From Lederbergia wuyishanensis (lineage in GTDB: Bacteria; Bacillota; Bacilli; Bacillales; Bacillaceae_C), in assembly GCF_022900255.1 (NCBI RefSeq), contig NZ_JALIRM010000016.1, positions 1 to 64,000 of the forward strand: a DNA stretch of 64,000 nt, in the 5' to 3' direction. The notes below the pieces were generated by a model. It searched no databases. It worked only from the letters and a program-made list of their open reading frames with translations, and had not been told where the DNA came from. Shown piece after piece: positions 26,747 to 36,434 of this stretch (positions are counted from its first letter, which is position 1; every line of letters starts with the position of its first letter). Both the position numbers and the translations under genes were made by a program.

Positions 26747-27577
26747 CTATTTTCTTTCTCTCATCCAATCCGGTTTTGTAAAACCAGGAAAATCGCTGTC
26801 AATTACGTCTTCAAATTCTTTTGATTCTACAACTTCTTTAATATCTTTTACAAACTGTGCATCTTTATTTTTTCCATCGATGACGACACGGTTACGGTGA
26901 ACATCTCTCATATTTTCGATCATGATTCCTTCATTCATATCAAGACCTGCTGCAAACACAAAGTTCCCAGGTACTGCAGCCATATCTGTGCTCTCAATTG
27001 CACGTGCAAGCTGTCCTGCTTCTAATGGTTGGAACTTAAGATTTTTTGGGTTATCTTTAATATCTTTTTCGGAAATCGTCAAATGGCTTACATCATCTTT
27101 CAATGTAATCAAGCCTTCTTGTTCTAATATTAATAAGGCTCTACCCATATTTGTAGGATCGTTTGGTAAGGCATATGTTGCCCCATCTGCAATTTCATCA
27201 ATTGATTTAAATTTATTTGAGAAGACAACCATTGGAGAAGTCGGCACTGTAATGACTTCAGCTAAGTTTAATTTGTTTTGCTCTGCAAATGTTTCCATAT
27301 AGATTTTATTTTGGAAAACGTTAGCGTCAATATCGCCTGTTCCTAAAGCATTATTTGGTTGGATATAGTCACTGAATTCTACTACCTTTACCTTATAACC
27401 TTTCTTTTCAAGACCAGGTTTGATTGCTTTTGTCACCATATCTGTAAATGGACCCGCAGTTGCACCAATAGCAATTTCCTTCTTATCATTGTTCGATTCT
27501 GATGAATCTTTTCCACCACAAGCAGCAAGTGCTCCCATTACTAGAACAAGAGTTAATACAAATAACCATTTTTTCAT
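26747..27577 (-). CDS. metQ: MetQ methionine-binding lipoprotein
   Basis: NlpA/MetQ-family substrate-binding lipoprotein of 276 residues, signal ending LAACGG. The body begins KKEIAIGATAGPFTDMV and contains YALPNDPTNMGRALLILE, typical of methionine-binding proteins. It is the third gene of the metN-metI-metQ operon under the SAM riboswitch. AGGAGG lies just before the ATG. Confidence 0.95.
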   Translation of the reverse strand: MKKWLFVLTLVLVMGALAACGGKDSSESNNDKKEIAIGATAGPFTDMVTKAIKPGLEKKGYKVKVVEFSDYIQPNNALGTGDIDANVFQNKIYMETFAEQNKLNLAEVITVPTSPMVVFSNKFKSIDEIADGATYALPNDPTNMGRALLILEQEGLITLKDDVSHLTISEKDIKDNPKNLKFQPLEAGQLARAIESTDMAAVPGNFVFAAGLDMNEGIMIENMRDVHRNRVVIDGKNKDAQFVKDIKEVVESKEFEDVIDSDFPGFTKPDWMRERK

Positions 27578-27597
27578 TTCTGTTTCCTCCTGAAGTT

Positions 27598-28263
27598 TTA
27601 TCTTTTATCTGCATGTTTTGCCCAACTATCTCCAACAAGTTGAATGAGTTGTACTAAAACAATTAATACTAATACGGTTGTAAACATGATAACTGTATCA
27701 TAGCGGTAATAACCATAACGGATGGCTAAATCACCGATTCCTCCTCCACCGACAACCCCTGCCATTGCCGAGTATGCAACTAGACTGATAGTTGTCAATG
27801 TAACTCCTTGTATAATACTAGACTTTGCTTCGGGGATAAGCACATCTTTAATGATCATCCATGGAGTTGCGCCCACCGATATTGACGCTTCAATAACTCC
27901 TTTATCAATTTCACGAAATGCTGTTTCTACAATTCTTGCAAAAAAAGGAATAGCCGCAACAGATATAGAAACCGACGCCGCAGTAGGACCGATTACTTTT
28001 CCAACAATCAACATCGTAAAAGGAATGAGTAAAACAAGTAAAATGATAAAAGGAATCGATCTAATTAAATTAATTAAAAAGCCGACAATTGTTTTTACAA
28101 GCTTTTGTTCCATAAACATACCTTCGTCTGTTACGAATAAAATAACACCTAATGGAAGCCCGATGAGAATGGCTACGAGAAGCGAGATGCCAACCATATA
28201 GATTGTTTCAAAAAATGCTTTATTTAAATCTGGAAGCATTTCGATAATATGCTCAATAACCAA
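27598..28263 (-). CDS. metI: MetI methionine ABC permease
   Basis: Permease of 221 residues with five membrane helices and the EAA loop (EASISVGATPWMIIKDVLIPEAKSS). The start is TTG, overlapping the last codons of metN, with GGAGGTGATG at good distance inside metN, so translation is coupled. Confidence 0.94.
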   Translation of the reverse strand: MVIEHIIEMLPDLNKAFFETIYMVGISLLVAILIGLPLGVILFVTDEGMFMEQKLVKTIVGFLINLIRSIPFIILLVLLIPFTMLIVGKVIGPTAASVSISVAAIPFFARIVETAFREIDKGVIEASISVGATPWMIIKDVLIPEAKSSIIQGVTLTTISLVAYSAMAGVVGGGGIGDLAIRYGYYRYDTVIMFTTVLVLIVLVQLIQLVGDSWAKHADKR

Positions 28264-29266
28264 CCGTCATCACCTCCGCATTTCCCGTTCTCTCTTGCAG
28301 GTATGTTATGGCTTTAGCCACTTCATCTTTTTCACCTATGATTTCTAAAATAAAAATACCTAATGGCTCCTCTTGAATATACTCAATCTTTCCGTGTAGG
28401 AAGTTCCCTTTTACCTGGTATAACTGGAGCATATCTGATACAACCGTTTCTCCCGCTTTAGAGCCTTTAAATTGAATTTTTACAATTGTTCCTTGACACT
28501 CTCTAATCAATTTTTCAGGAATATCCAATTGAAGAATGTCACCAATAAATTGTTTCGTTAGTTCCGCCTCTGGTGCTGCAAAAATATCGTAAACCGATCC
28601 TTCCTCCACAATCTTACCTTCTTGCATGACAGCCATTCGGTCACATATTTCTTTCACAACTTCCATTTCATGCGTGATAAGAACGATCGTCAATCCAAGC
28701 TTTTGATTTATATTCTTCAATAAGGCTAGGATGGATTTTGTTGTACTTGGATCAAGAGCGGAAGTTGCTTCATCACATAATAAAACATCTGGATTATTAG
28801 CAAGCGCCCTTGCAATTCCTACTCTTTGTTTTTGGCCGCCGCTCAATTGTGCAGGGTACACATCCCTTTTATCTGCTAGTCCAACCATTTGAAGTAACTC
28901 TTCTGCTCTTTTTACTCGGTCTGCCTTTGGGTAATCTGCTGCTTTTAAGGCGAAAATAATATTTTCAATAATTGTTTTGGAACTTATCAAGTAAAAATGC
29001 TGGAAGATCATCCCTATCTTCTGACGTGCTTTACGAAGTTCTTTTGCTGCAAGCTTCGTTAAATCAGTTCCGTTGATAATCACAGATCCTGAAGTTGGCT
29101 CTTCGAGAAGATTCATACAGCGTAGTAAGGAACTTTTTCCTGCACCAGAATATCCGACAATACCAAAAATTTCGCCTTTTTCAATCGTAAGTGAAACATT
29201 ATCGACCCCGAGGACTTCCCTTTTTTTCGTTTTATATATTTTCGTTACATTTTTTATTTTAATCAT
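28253..29266 (-). CDS. metN: MetN methionine ABC ATPase
   Basis: ATPase of 337 residues with Walker A GYSGAGKSS, signature LSGGQKQR, Walker B VLLCDEATSALD and the C-terminal NIL/ACT-like domain (LIRECQGTIVKIQFKG to the end) that binds methionine and gives transinhibition. ATG 29266 (MIKIKNVTKIY) follows GAGGTGG; the frame is open upstream into the riboswitch, which is an artefact. Confidence 0.96.
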   Translation of the reverse strand: MIKIKNVTKIYKTKKREVLGVDNVSLTIEKGEIFGIVGYSGAGKSSLLRCMNLLEEPTSGSVIINGTDLTKLAAKELRKARQKIGMIFQHFYLISSKTIIENIIFALKAADYPKADRVKRAEELLQMVGLADKRDVYPAQLSGGQKQRVGIARALANNPDVLLCDEATSALDPSTTKSILALLKNINQKLGLTIVLITHEMEVVKEICDRMAVMQEGKIVEEGSVYDIFAAPEAELTKQFIGDILQLDIPEKLIRECQGTIVKIQFKGSKAGETVVSDMLQLYQVKGNFLHGKIEYIQEEPLGIFILEIIGEKDEVAKAITYLQERTGNAEVMTVGY

Positions 29267-29330
29267 TGTTTCCACCTCATAAATGTTGAAAAGCGCGAAA
29301 ATGGTATTGAAAAACCTCTCTTTATTAAAG

Positions 29331-29360
29331 GAAAATGCCTCTTTCCATTGAAAGAGGCAT
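29331..29360 (-). terminator. Riboswitch-controlled terminator before metN
   Basis: On the minus strand GATGCCTCTTTC pairs with GAAAGAGGCAT, followed by TTTTCC. It stands between the S-box and metN and is the expression platform that ends transcription when SAM is bound. Confidence 0.85.
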
Positions 29361-29388
29361 CGAAAAATAATCACTCATTTATTTTCGA

Positions 29389-29492
29389 CTTATCTCCCAG
29401 AATGGTTTCATTCCGCAGGAAGTGGCACCTTTCCCATATATGGAGGTTGCCGGACGTCATAGGGCCTGATCCCTCAGTCACTCTTGATAAGT
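29389..29492 (-). ncRNA. SAM-I (S-box) riboswitch
   Basis: On the minus strand the aptamer starts CTTATCAAGAGTGACTGAGG, continues with GGCCCTATGACGTCCGGCAACC and GGTGCCACTTCCTGC, and closes with GGGAGATAAG, which pairs with the first bases as helix P1. All S-box landmarks are present: kink-turn region, pseudoknot loop and SAM pocket. It controls metNIQ by transcription termination, lowering methionine uptake when SAM is plentiful. Confidence 0.97.
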
Positions 29493-29517
29493 TAATCGTA
29501 TTAAGTTCAATGTACAT

Positions 29518-29546
29518 ATTATGCGGGATTCTATACTACCTGTCAA
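29518..29546 (-). promoter_or_regulatory. Promoter of the metNIQ riboswitch transcript
   Basis: On the minus strand TTGACA (29541-29546), 17 bases, CATAAT (29518-29523). The -35 box overlaps the last codon and stop of the upstream amidohydrolase gene, and the predicted start falls about 20 bases before the S-box. Confidence 0.75.
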
Positions 29547-30325
29547 TATTTTTTTGGCCTGCGATCATCGAAAATTGGTATTCTACTTCGAATTTCGTCG
29601 ATCTCATGTAGATCAATTTCACCTATTAAAAGTTCTTCCCCTGAACCACCTTCGGAAATAATAGTTCCCCATGGATCAATGATCATCGAATGGCCCGCAA
29701 ATTCATTATTAGCGTCAGAGCCTGTTCGATTGCATGCAATGATATAACATTGATTTTCAATAGCTCGCGCTTGTAATAGGATTCTCCAATGTTCAACTCG
29801 TGGGGTTGGCCATTCTGCGACAACAAATAGTGCTTTTGCTCCACTCATAACCGATTTTCTCAACCATTCAGGGAATCTTATATCATAGCAAATAAAGCTT
29901 CCTGCTTTTTCTCCATCAAGGGTAAAAATAGGCTCATCTTCACCGGCTTGTAAGTATAAATGTTCATCCATAAGTTGAAAAAGGTGAAGCTTGCTATATT
30001 CATGGACAAGCTTTCCTTCTTTATCGATGATATACATCGTATTCGTCACTCCGCTGTTAACTTTCTTAGCGATAGATCCACCAACGATATGAAATTGATG
30101 TTTTTTAGCTTGTTCTTTTAGTAATTGAAGTACGTCTTTTCCTTCATCATGAGCAATTTCATCTAAACGAGTTAAATCATACCCTGTCGTCCATAATTCA
30201 GGTAATACAACGATGGAACATTGCTCTTTCGCCGCTTTTTCAAACCATTGCTCCACTGCTGAAAAATTATTATTCGGATTCCCAAATGCAATATTCATTT
30301 GAATACAACCAATTTTCCACTTCAC
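29543..30325 (-). CDS. mtnU: Nitrilase-family omega-amidase, MtnU-like
   Basis: Carbon-nitrogen hydrolase of 260 residues with the Glu-Lys-Cys triad: Glu in LPELWTTGYDL, Lys in YSKLHLFQLMDEH, Cys in SFICYDIRFPEWLR. In the methionine salvage pathway MtnU is linked to alpha-ketoglutaramate made when MtnE uses glutamine as amino donor. It lies next to, and divergent from, the mtnE-like aminotransferase, as in B. subtilis. Start ATG with GGGGGAG upstream. Confidence 0.88.
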   Translation of the reverse strand: MKWKIGCIQMNIAFGNPNNNFSAVEQWFEKAAKEQCSIVVLPELWTTGYDLTRLDEIAHDEGKDVLQLLKEQAKKHQFHIVGGSIAKKVNSGVTNTMYIIDKEGKLVHEYSKLHLFQLMDEHLYLQAGEDEPIFTLDGEKAGSFICYDIRFPEWLRKSVMSGAKALFVVAEWPTPRVEHWRILLQARAIENQCYIIACNRTGSDANNEFAGHSMIIDPWGTIISEGGSGEELLIGEIDLHEIDEIRSRIPIFDDRRPKKY

Positions 30326-30392
30326 TCTAAGCTCCCCCTTACTTATTTCTGTGCTTTACAAACGTTATCTTTCGTTATAACATTTTAACGTA

Positions 30393-30542
30393 CAAAAGCG
30401 CAAGCGCCTGTTCATCGACGTACAAACTTCAGGGCCTTTGACTGAGATAAAGGAAACACGACGAGGGACGAGTCGATGTTGACTTATCGTAGGGAAAATG
30501 ACAGGAAGTTTGCTAGTCGATAGGCGCTGAAGCTAGACGGAT
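30393..30542. repeat. Dispersed intergenic repeat, type B
   Basis: In the 317-base gap between mtnU and mtnE: CAAAAGCGCAAGCGCCTGTT, ATCGACGTACAAACTTCAGG, GATAAAGGAAACACGACGAG, GGACGAGTCGATGTTGAC, and the end GGCGCTGAAGCTAGACGG. The outer parts (CGCCTGTTCATCGAC and GTCGATAGGCG) can pair, giving one long hairpin. It matches 4259-4372. I saw no S-box before mtnE. Confidence 0.75.
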
Positions 30543-30642
30543 ATAGCCATTTTTAGTAAAGTTTTGTCTTTAAGCAAAACCCCATTTCATAAATAACTAT
30601 AAATGAAAAGGAAAATTCAATATTTTTATAGAGGTGTCACCA

Positions 30643-31815
30643 ATGAAGAATTTTGAAACTTCGGATGTTTTAAAACAATTACCAAAACAGTTTTTTGCCT
30701 CGCTTGTACAAAAAGTAAATCAATACATAGCAAACGGCCATGATGTTATAAATTTAGGACAAGGAAATCCAGATTTACCAACCCCAAATCACATCGTGGA
30801 TAGATTAAAGAGTGCCGCTGATGAGCCTATCAATCACCGTTATCCGCCATTTCGCGGTAAGCCTGAATTGAAAAAAGCTGTGGCAGAGTATTATAAGCGT
30901 GAATATAACGTAGAATTAGATCCAGAAACGGAAGTAGCTGTTTTATTTGGAGGAAAAGCAGGTTTAGTAGAATTACCCCAATGCCTTATGAATCCTGGTG
31001 ATACGATGCTTGTTCCTGATCCAGGTTATCCAGATTATTGGTCAGGTGCAGCACTAGCAAATGTCAAAATGGAAATGATGCCATTAAAAGCTGAGCACCG
31101 TTTTCTCCCTCAGTATAATGAAATTCCATTAGAGATTGCAGAAAAGGCCAAAGTGATAATCCTCAACTACCCGAACAATCCTACTGGGGCAGTTGCCGAT
31201 CTAGATTTCTTTCATGAGACTGTGGATTTTGCAGGGAAGCATCATATTTGTGTTGTACATGACTTTGCATATGGAGCCATTGGATTTGATGGGAAAAAGC
31301 CAGTCAGTTTTATGCAGGCTGAAGGTGCAAAAGATGTAGGCATTGAACTTTATACGATGTCTAAAACATACAATATGGCTGGTTGGCGTGTAGCGTTCGC
31401 AGTCGGAAATCCTTCTGTTATCGAAGCTATTAATCTTTTACAAGATCATTTATACGTTAGTTTGTTTGGGGCAGTTCAAGATGCTGCAACTGAAGCATTA
31501 TTAAGCTCCCAACAATGTGCAGTGGAATTAAATGAGACATATGAGAAAAGACGAAATGCATTTATTTCAAGCTTGCATGAAATTGGCTGGAATGTCCAAG
31601 CCCCCCCAGGGTCATTTTTTGCTTGGCTTAAAGTTCCTGATGGCTATACGTCTGAGTCATTCGCCAATCTACTATTGGAAAAAGCCCATGTAGCTGTTGC
31701 ACCAGGGATTGGTTTTGGCGATTATGGCGAGGGTTATATAAGGGTTGGCTTGTTGACAACGGAAGAGAGACTTCGTGAAGCTGCTAGAAGAATTGGTGAT
31801 TTAGGTATATTTTAA
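30643..31815 (+). CDS. mtnE: MtnE-like PLP-dependent aminotransferase
   Basis: Class I/II aminotransferase of 390 residues with ILNYPNNPTGA, VVHDFAYGAIGFD, PLP-binding Lys in MSKTYNMAGWR and the C-terminal GYIRVGL substrate Arg. In B. subtilis MtnE (MtnV) converts ketomethylthiobutyrate to methionine, the last salvage step, and stands beside mtnU as here. ATG 30643 has GAGGTG 6 bases upstream. The SAM-regulated methionine importer beside it fits this theme. Confidence 0.88.
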   Translation: MKNFETSDVLKQLPKQFFASLVQKVNQYIANGHDVINLGQGNPDLPTPNHIVDRLKSAADEPINHRYPPFRGKPELKKAVAEYYKREYNVELDPETEVAVLFGGKAGLVELPQCLMNPGDTMLVPDPGYPDYWSGAALANVKMEMMPLKAEHRFLPQYNEIPLEIAEKAKVIILNYPNNPTGAVADLDFFHETVDFAGKHHICVVHDFAYGAIGFDGKKPVSFMQAEGAKDVGIELYTMSKTYNMAGWRVAFAVGNPSVIEAINLLQDHLYVSLFGAVQDAATEALLSSQQCAVELNETYEKRRNAFISSLHEIGWNVQAPPGSFFAWLKVPDGYTSESFANLLLEKAHVAVAPGIGFGDYGEGYIRVGLLTTEERLREAARRIGDLGIF

Positions 31816-31831
31816 CTTTATGTAAAATGAA

Positions 31832-31870
31832 AAAATTCAGAGGGAATCCATCCACTCTGAATTTTATTTT
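31832..31870. terminator. Bidirectional terminator between mtnE and the phosphodiesterase gene
   Basis: AAAATTCAGAG pairs with CTCTGAATTTT (31855-31865), with A-rich and T-rich flanks, between convergent genes. Confidence 0.8.
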
Positions 31871-31878
31871 TGCTAAAA

Positions 31879-33807
31879 TCAATTTCTATCTCTTTTTTCT
31901 CCTACCAATTCGGGAATGGATTTTCCTTCGACATAATCAGGTTGATCCATTCCCATTAATGTATATAAAGTTGGTGCGATATCAAGAGTAGAGACTTTCG
32001 AATCAATGCTTCCTTTGGAGATACCATTCCCTGCTGCTAATAGGATAGGAAATAGTTCTTTTCTTGATGGATTGCCTCCGTGGTTACCGAGTACTTCAGT
32101 AGCCATCACTTCATCTCCATCATCCTGTGCCATATAATATCCTTTTTTAGCAACTAAAAGAATATCACCTGTATTTTCGTGATACATTTCCTTTAATTCC
32201 CTCTTAGGTATAATGACTTTATCATATGGATTCACCTTCTGATCAAAAGAAGCAAAAAAACCTGTGTCTTTTAATATTTTTATTGGCGATTCGTCTTCAT
32301 AACGAATTATATTTTTGCCTTCCAATCGTCCATAAATATATGAAAGGGAACTCTTTAGAGGGATTTTCTTTTTTTTCAACTGCACATTTTTAAAAATAGA
32401 GACAATTTCTCTTTGAAGTGATACGTATTCTTTTTGATCGACGACTCCATCTTTTTCTATCCCTTTTACATTAATAAATATATGCGCAATCGATCCACTC
32501 GAAAGGGCAAATGCCTTTGATTTTTTTTCATCGATTTTCCCTTGGCTGTCTTTTACTAGTAATCCTTTTTTCTCTAACTCTTCATTAGGAGATAAACTAG
32601 AATGAACGGGCTCCATTCCATGATCAGAAACAAGAAATATACGATCGTTTTTATTTATCGTTAAAAGAACTTGACCCAGCATTTCATCAGACAAACGGTA
32701 TGCCCAGCGAATATGTTCCATATAGCGTTCTGATTTTTCTTTTGAATAACCGGGTTGTCTCGGATTGATGAGCAGATAATTATGAGACTCATGGTCCACT
32801 TGAGGATAATAAAAGAATAATAAGTCAGGCTTGTACCTCTCTTTTATATATAGCGAGACATCCGTTGCCCATTGCGCAAAGCGAGTGCTGATTTCTTCGT
32901 ATTCTTTGCGGGTAATCCATTTTTTCTTAAGTGCTTTATCATCATCTTGGACTGGAAAAAATCCAAAGTTTTCATTAATCGTCTCTTTAAAATCGGAAGG
33001 TCCTTCTATTACTGCTGATGTGACGGCCGTCCTGTACAATTTAGCGTCTGATAGGTCTGACTTTGTGGCCTTCAGCTTAAAAGAAAATCCCGCCAATTCT
33101 CTATTTTTAGTTGGAAAGGAAAGAAATCCCCATTCATCCAAGTGAACTTTTTCTGCTAATTTCATACTAGGGTCAAAAGAAAAATAAAAAGTATCATATT
33201 TATGTAGTTTACCTGAACTTTTCGCCATGATGTATACTGTTCGATTATCGTGCTTATCAAGCTTCAGTGGAAAGCTTGTTTTTTTAGTATTACCTTCTGT
33301 TTGAAAATCTAACGACAAAAAATCACTATCAGCCCATGTATTACCATAATAGACTGCGTAATCCGCTTTATATCCGTATTCGGGATTTGAGCCTGGAAAA
33401 AGAACAGTAGCCGTTGTTTTTCCTTCTTTTCGAGCTACTGACCATACAGGCTCCGCATCAAGTGGAGAAAAGAAGGCACTGTCACGGTTAGTCAATTTTT
33501 TATTACGTTTATGAATTTCATTGCTGACCATTCCGGTAGAACTTGGTCTTGCTCCTGTTGCTATCGCAGCATGCGATGCTGAAGTCAAGGAAGGAAAAAT
33601 GGTTCGAATATTTTTAGCATACATTCCTTTGTCTACTACATCACTGAAATTTGGCATATCCCCTTTTTCCATATAACTCTCCAGATAGTCGTGGCGCATC
33701 CCATCAAATGAAACTACCATAGTTGATCCATTTTCTTCTACTCCTAAAACAACAGAAGGAAGAATCGTCATACTTAAAAAAGAAAGTAATAATATTCGCA
33801 TTATCAT
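31879..33807 (-). CDS. Secreted type I phosphodiesterase / nucleotide pyrophosphatase family protein
   Basis: Alkaline-phosphatase superfamily enzyme of about 640 residues with a signal peptide (MRILLLSFLSMTI...). Metal and nucleophile motifs: MVVSFDGMRHDYLE, FPSLTSASHAAIATGARPSS with the Thr/Ser nucleophile, YYPQVDHESHNY, VSDHGMEPV and EVLGNHGGNPSRKELFPILLA. Such enzymes split phosphodiester bonds of nucleotides or related compounds outside the cell; the substrate is unknown. Start choice is uncertain: ATG 33807 is used, with GGTG about 9 bases upstream. Confidence 0.85.
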   Translation of the reverse strand: MIMRILLLSFLSMTILPSVVLGVEENGSTMVVSFDGMRHDYLESYMEKGDMPNFSDVVDKGMYAKNIRTIFPSLTSASHAAIATGARPSSTGMVSNEIHKRNKKLTNRDSAFFSPLDAEPVWSVARKEGKTTATVLFPGSNPEYGYKADYAVYYGNTWADSDFLSLDFQTEGNTKKTSFPLKLDKHDNRTVYIMAKSSGKLHKYDTFYFSFDPSMKLAEKVHLDEWGFLSFPTKNRELAGFSFKLKATKSDLSDAKLYRTAVTSAVIEGPSDFKETINENFGFFPVQDDDKALKKKWITRKEYEEISTRFAQWATDVSLYIKERYKPDLLFFYYPQVDHESHNYLLINPRQPGYSKEKSERYMEHIRWAYRLSDEMLGQVLLTINKNDRIFLVSDHGMEPVHSSLSPNEELEKKGLLVKDSQGKIDEKKSKAFALSSGSIAHIFINVKGIEKDGVVDQKEYVSLQREIVSIFKNVQLKKKKIPLKSSLSYIYGRLEGKNIIRYEDESPIKILKDTGFFASFDQKVNPYDKVIIPKRELKEMYHENTGDILLVAKKGYYMAQDDGDEVMATEVLGNHGGNPSRKELFPILLAAGNGISKGSIDSKVSTLDIAPTLYTLMGMDQPDYVEGKSIPELVGEKRDRN

Positions 33808-33829
33808 CCAAACACACACCTATCTCTTG

Positions 33830-34323
33830 CTGATTTCTATGATATTTACCCTTTGTGGATTGAATCTAAGCTCCTTATCTTTTATGAATGGCATGTACAT
33901 ATATTCTGCTAATAACAAATCAGATGAATATTTGTTGAGGCTGAGGGGAAAATCTACTGAAGAAATTTTTGCTGGAGTTTAGTCTGAGCTATTATTTGAA
34001 TCTCCTATTATGTCATCCATAGAACTTGTAAAAACTTATTTTACTTTTTTTGTATATTTCATAATGGTTAAGTTTATAAATATGTCATTTATACTAATTA
34101 ACCATCTAATCCATTTTTCCTATTGTTCCCTTGTCCAAGTAGCTTAAATTGACAAAAATGGAACATGTTTACTAAGCTTGGAAGCAAGGTAAAAAAACAG
34201 AAAAGAATAAAAGCAATACCAAAGATACTTTATTATCTTGCCGAGATATCGTTAACTTTCCTTGTCGGTGAAGAAGGATACTTTCCCTAAATCAAAAATA
34301 TTAGAAGGAAAGGATGGGTCAGT
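33830..34323 (+). promoter_or_regulatory. Long upstream region of mtlA, no gene seen
   Basis: About 500 AT-rich bases between the divergent phosphodiesterase gene and mtlA. A TTGACA at 34149-34154 is followed by TACTAA after only 15 bases, a poor promoter that may need an activator. No open frame with a ribosome binding site was found and no mtlR or mtlF gene is present. A short frame with LRGKSTEEIFAGV near 33950-33985 ends in a stop and is not convincing. Confidence 0.35.
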
Positions 34324-36231
34324 ATGGCTCAATCAAACTTAAAAGTCGTTGTACAGAAATTCGGCAACTTTTTAAGCTCCATGGTGATGCCTAATATATC
34401 GGCCTTCATTGCGTGGGGCTTAATTACTGCACTTTTTATACCTAAAGGGATTTTTCCGAATGAAGGCCTTGCCAAAATGGTTGACCCAATGGTTACATAT
34501 TTGCTTCCACTGTTAATTGGATATACAGGGGGAAAGCTCATCTACGATCAGCGTGGCGGCGTTGTAGGGGCGATCGTGACAATGGGGGTAATTGTTGGAG
34601 CTGACATTCCAATGTTCCTCGGTGCGATGATTATGGGACCTCTCGGAGGTTACGTCATAAAAAAATTTGACAAATTGGTTGAAGGAAAAGTTAAAGCGGG
34701 ATTTGAAATGCTTGTTAACAACTTTTCGGCAGGAATTCTCGGTGGATTTCTCGCAATTTTGGCATTCTGGGCGGTTGGTCCTGCTGTTACTGTCTTTACG
34801 GGCTGGCTTGTTGCAGGAGTAGATTGGTTGCTCGCAACTGGTATGCTTCCATTGACCAGTATCCTGATTGAACCAGCAAAAGTATTGTTTTTAAATAACG
34901 CCATCAATCACGGCGTCCTGTCTCCCATTGGACTTGAGCAAGCAAAAGATACAGGGAAATCCATTCTGTTTTTGCTTGAAGCGAACCCCGGACCAGGAAT
35001 TGGTGTTCTGTTAGCTTATACGTTTTTCGGGAGAGGAACAGCAAGAAGGTCTGCACCTGGGGCTGCCGTCATTCAGTTTTTCGGTGGAATCCATGAAATT
35101 TATTTCCCTTATATTCTAATGCGTCCAATGTTGTTCTTTGCCGTTATTCTCGGCGGAATCAGCGGAATCTTCACTTTAACACTACTCGGTGGTGGACTTG
35201 CAGCGCCAGCATCACCGGGGAGCATCGTTGCCATTATGGCTGTAACGCCACCACAAGCCGGCAACTATTTGGCTAATATTATCGGTATTCTTGTAGCAGG
35301 CATCGTCTCCTTTACTGTTTCCACCTTAGTTTTAAAAACAGGAAAGAAGGAAACCGATGAGGATATTGAAGAGGCTGCAAGAAAAATGCAGGAAATGAAA
35401 GGGAAAAGAAGTTCAGTTGTCGATACTTTTGCTACCGAACAGCTTACAATGCCTGCTGAAGTAAACAAAATCATCTTTGCTTGCGATGCCGGGATGGGAT
35501 CGAGTGCAATGGGGGCATCAATGCTTCGAAAAAAGGTGAGGGAAGCTGGACTTGATATTTCCGTCACGAATATGTCAATCAGTAACCTCCCGGCCGATGC
35601 TCAGATTGTCATTACACAGGAAGAATTAACTCCAAGGGCAAAAAAGCAAGTCCCTGGTGCCTATCATATTTCTGTTGATAACTTCCTTTCCAGCCCAGAG
35701 TATGGAAAATTGATTGATCAGCTGCAAAATGTAGAAACGGCACCAATCGAAGATATCCATATAGAGGCGGTAGACGAAAGTGATGCTCCCGCGGCAGAGG
35801 ATGCCCTCTTAAGGGAAGAAAACATCTTCCTTAATAAGAAATTCACAACGAAGGAAGAAGCGATCCGCTTTGCCGGACGAGTTTTAGTCGATGCAGGATA
35901 TGTAAAGGAAAGCTATATTGATGCCATGATTGAACGCGATAAAATGACTTCCACTTATATGGGAAATGATGTGGCAATCCCTCATGGCACCGAAGAAGCA
36001 AAAAAAGATGTACTTCAGTCCGGCTTTACTGTTTTACAAGTACCGAGAGGAGTAGATTTTGACGGGCAGAAAGTGCGGTTAATTTTCGGTATTGCCGGGA
36101 AAGATGGCACACATCTTGAAATCCTTTCGGGAATAGCTGTTACATGTTCAGATATGAATAATATCGAAAAGCTTGTTGCAGCGAGATCCGCTAAAGAAAT
36201 TATTGATATTTTAAATGATAAAGATAACTAA
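34324..36231 (+). CDS. mtlA: Mannitol-specific PTS enzyme IICBA
   Basis: Membrane permease and phosphotransferase of 635 residues taking up mannitol as mannitol-1-phosphate. Domain order: IIC with eight or so membrane segments (1-340, including GGIHEIYFPY), IIB (about 375-465; phosphorylated Cys387 in IIFACDAGMGSSAM) and IIA (about 495-635; active His554 in VAIPHGTEE). B. subtilis has IIA on a separate MtlF, whereas here all three are fused. AAAGGATGGG precedes the ATG. GC content appears somewhat higher than in its neighbours. Confidence 0.96.
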   Translation: MAQSNLKVVVQKFGNFLSSMVMPNISAFIAWGLITALFIPKGIFPNEGLAKMVDPMVTYLLPLLIGYTGGKLIYDQRGGVVGAIVTMGVIVGADIPMFLGAMIMGPLGGYVIKKFDKLVEGKVKAGFEMLVNNFSAGILGGFLAILAFWAVGPAVTVFTGWLVAGVDWLLATGMLPLTSILIEPAKVLFLNNAINHGVLSPIGLEQAKDTGKSILFLLEANPGPGIGVLLAYTFFGRGTARRSAPGAAVIQFFGGIHEIYFPYILMRPMLFFAVILGGISGIFTLTLLGGGLAAPASPGSIVAIMAVTPPQAGNYLANIIGILVAGIVSFTVSTLVLKTGKKETDEDIEEAARKMQEMKGKRSSVVDTFATEQLTMPAEVNKIIFACDAGMGSSAMGASMLRKKVREAGLDISVTNMSISNLPADAQIVITQEELTPRAKKQVPGAYHISVDNFLSSPEYGKLIDQLQNVETAPIEDIHIEAVDESDAPAAEDALLREENIFLNKKFTTKEEAIRFAGRVLVDAGYVKESYIDAMIERDKMTSTYMGNDVAIPHGTEEAKKDVLQSGFTVLQVPRGVDFDGQKVRLIFGIAGKDGTHLEILSGIAVTCSDMNNIEKLVAARSAKEIIDILNDKDN

Positions 36232-36242
36232 CTGAATGCTAT

Positions 36243-36280
36243 GAATAGAAAAGCAGATGCTTTTCTATTCACTTTTTTCA
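36243..36280 (+). terminator. Terminator-like hairpin after mtlA
   Basis: GAATAGAAAAGC (36243-36254) pairs perfectly with GCTTTTCTATTC (36259-36270), followed by ACTTTTTTC. It lies between mtlA and mtlD and would reduce read-through. Confidence 0.8.
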
Positions 36281-36434
36281 CATGCGGGACAAGTGGGAAG
36301 CTTATTTAGTGAAGTTTGATGACAGTACATGACTTCCTGAGAAAAAAGTTTCTTTGAATAGGAACATTGAAGCTACTCCGACAACCAAACGGATTCGCTT
36401 TAATAAATAAAAATTGGATAAAGGAATGAAGTCA

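Noticed and set aside
30326-30642. S-box before mtnE
   Set aside because: The gap holds only a type B repeat; none of the S-box landmarks seen at 29389-29492 occur.
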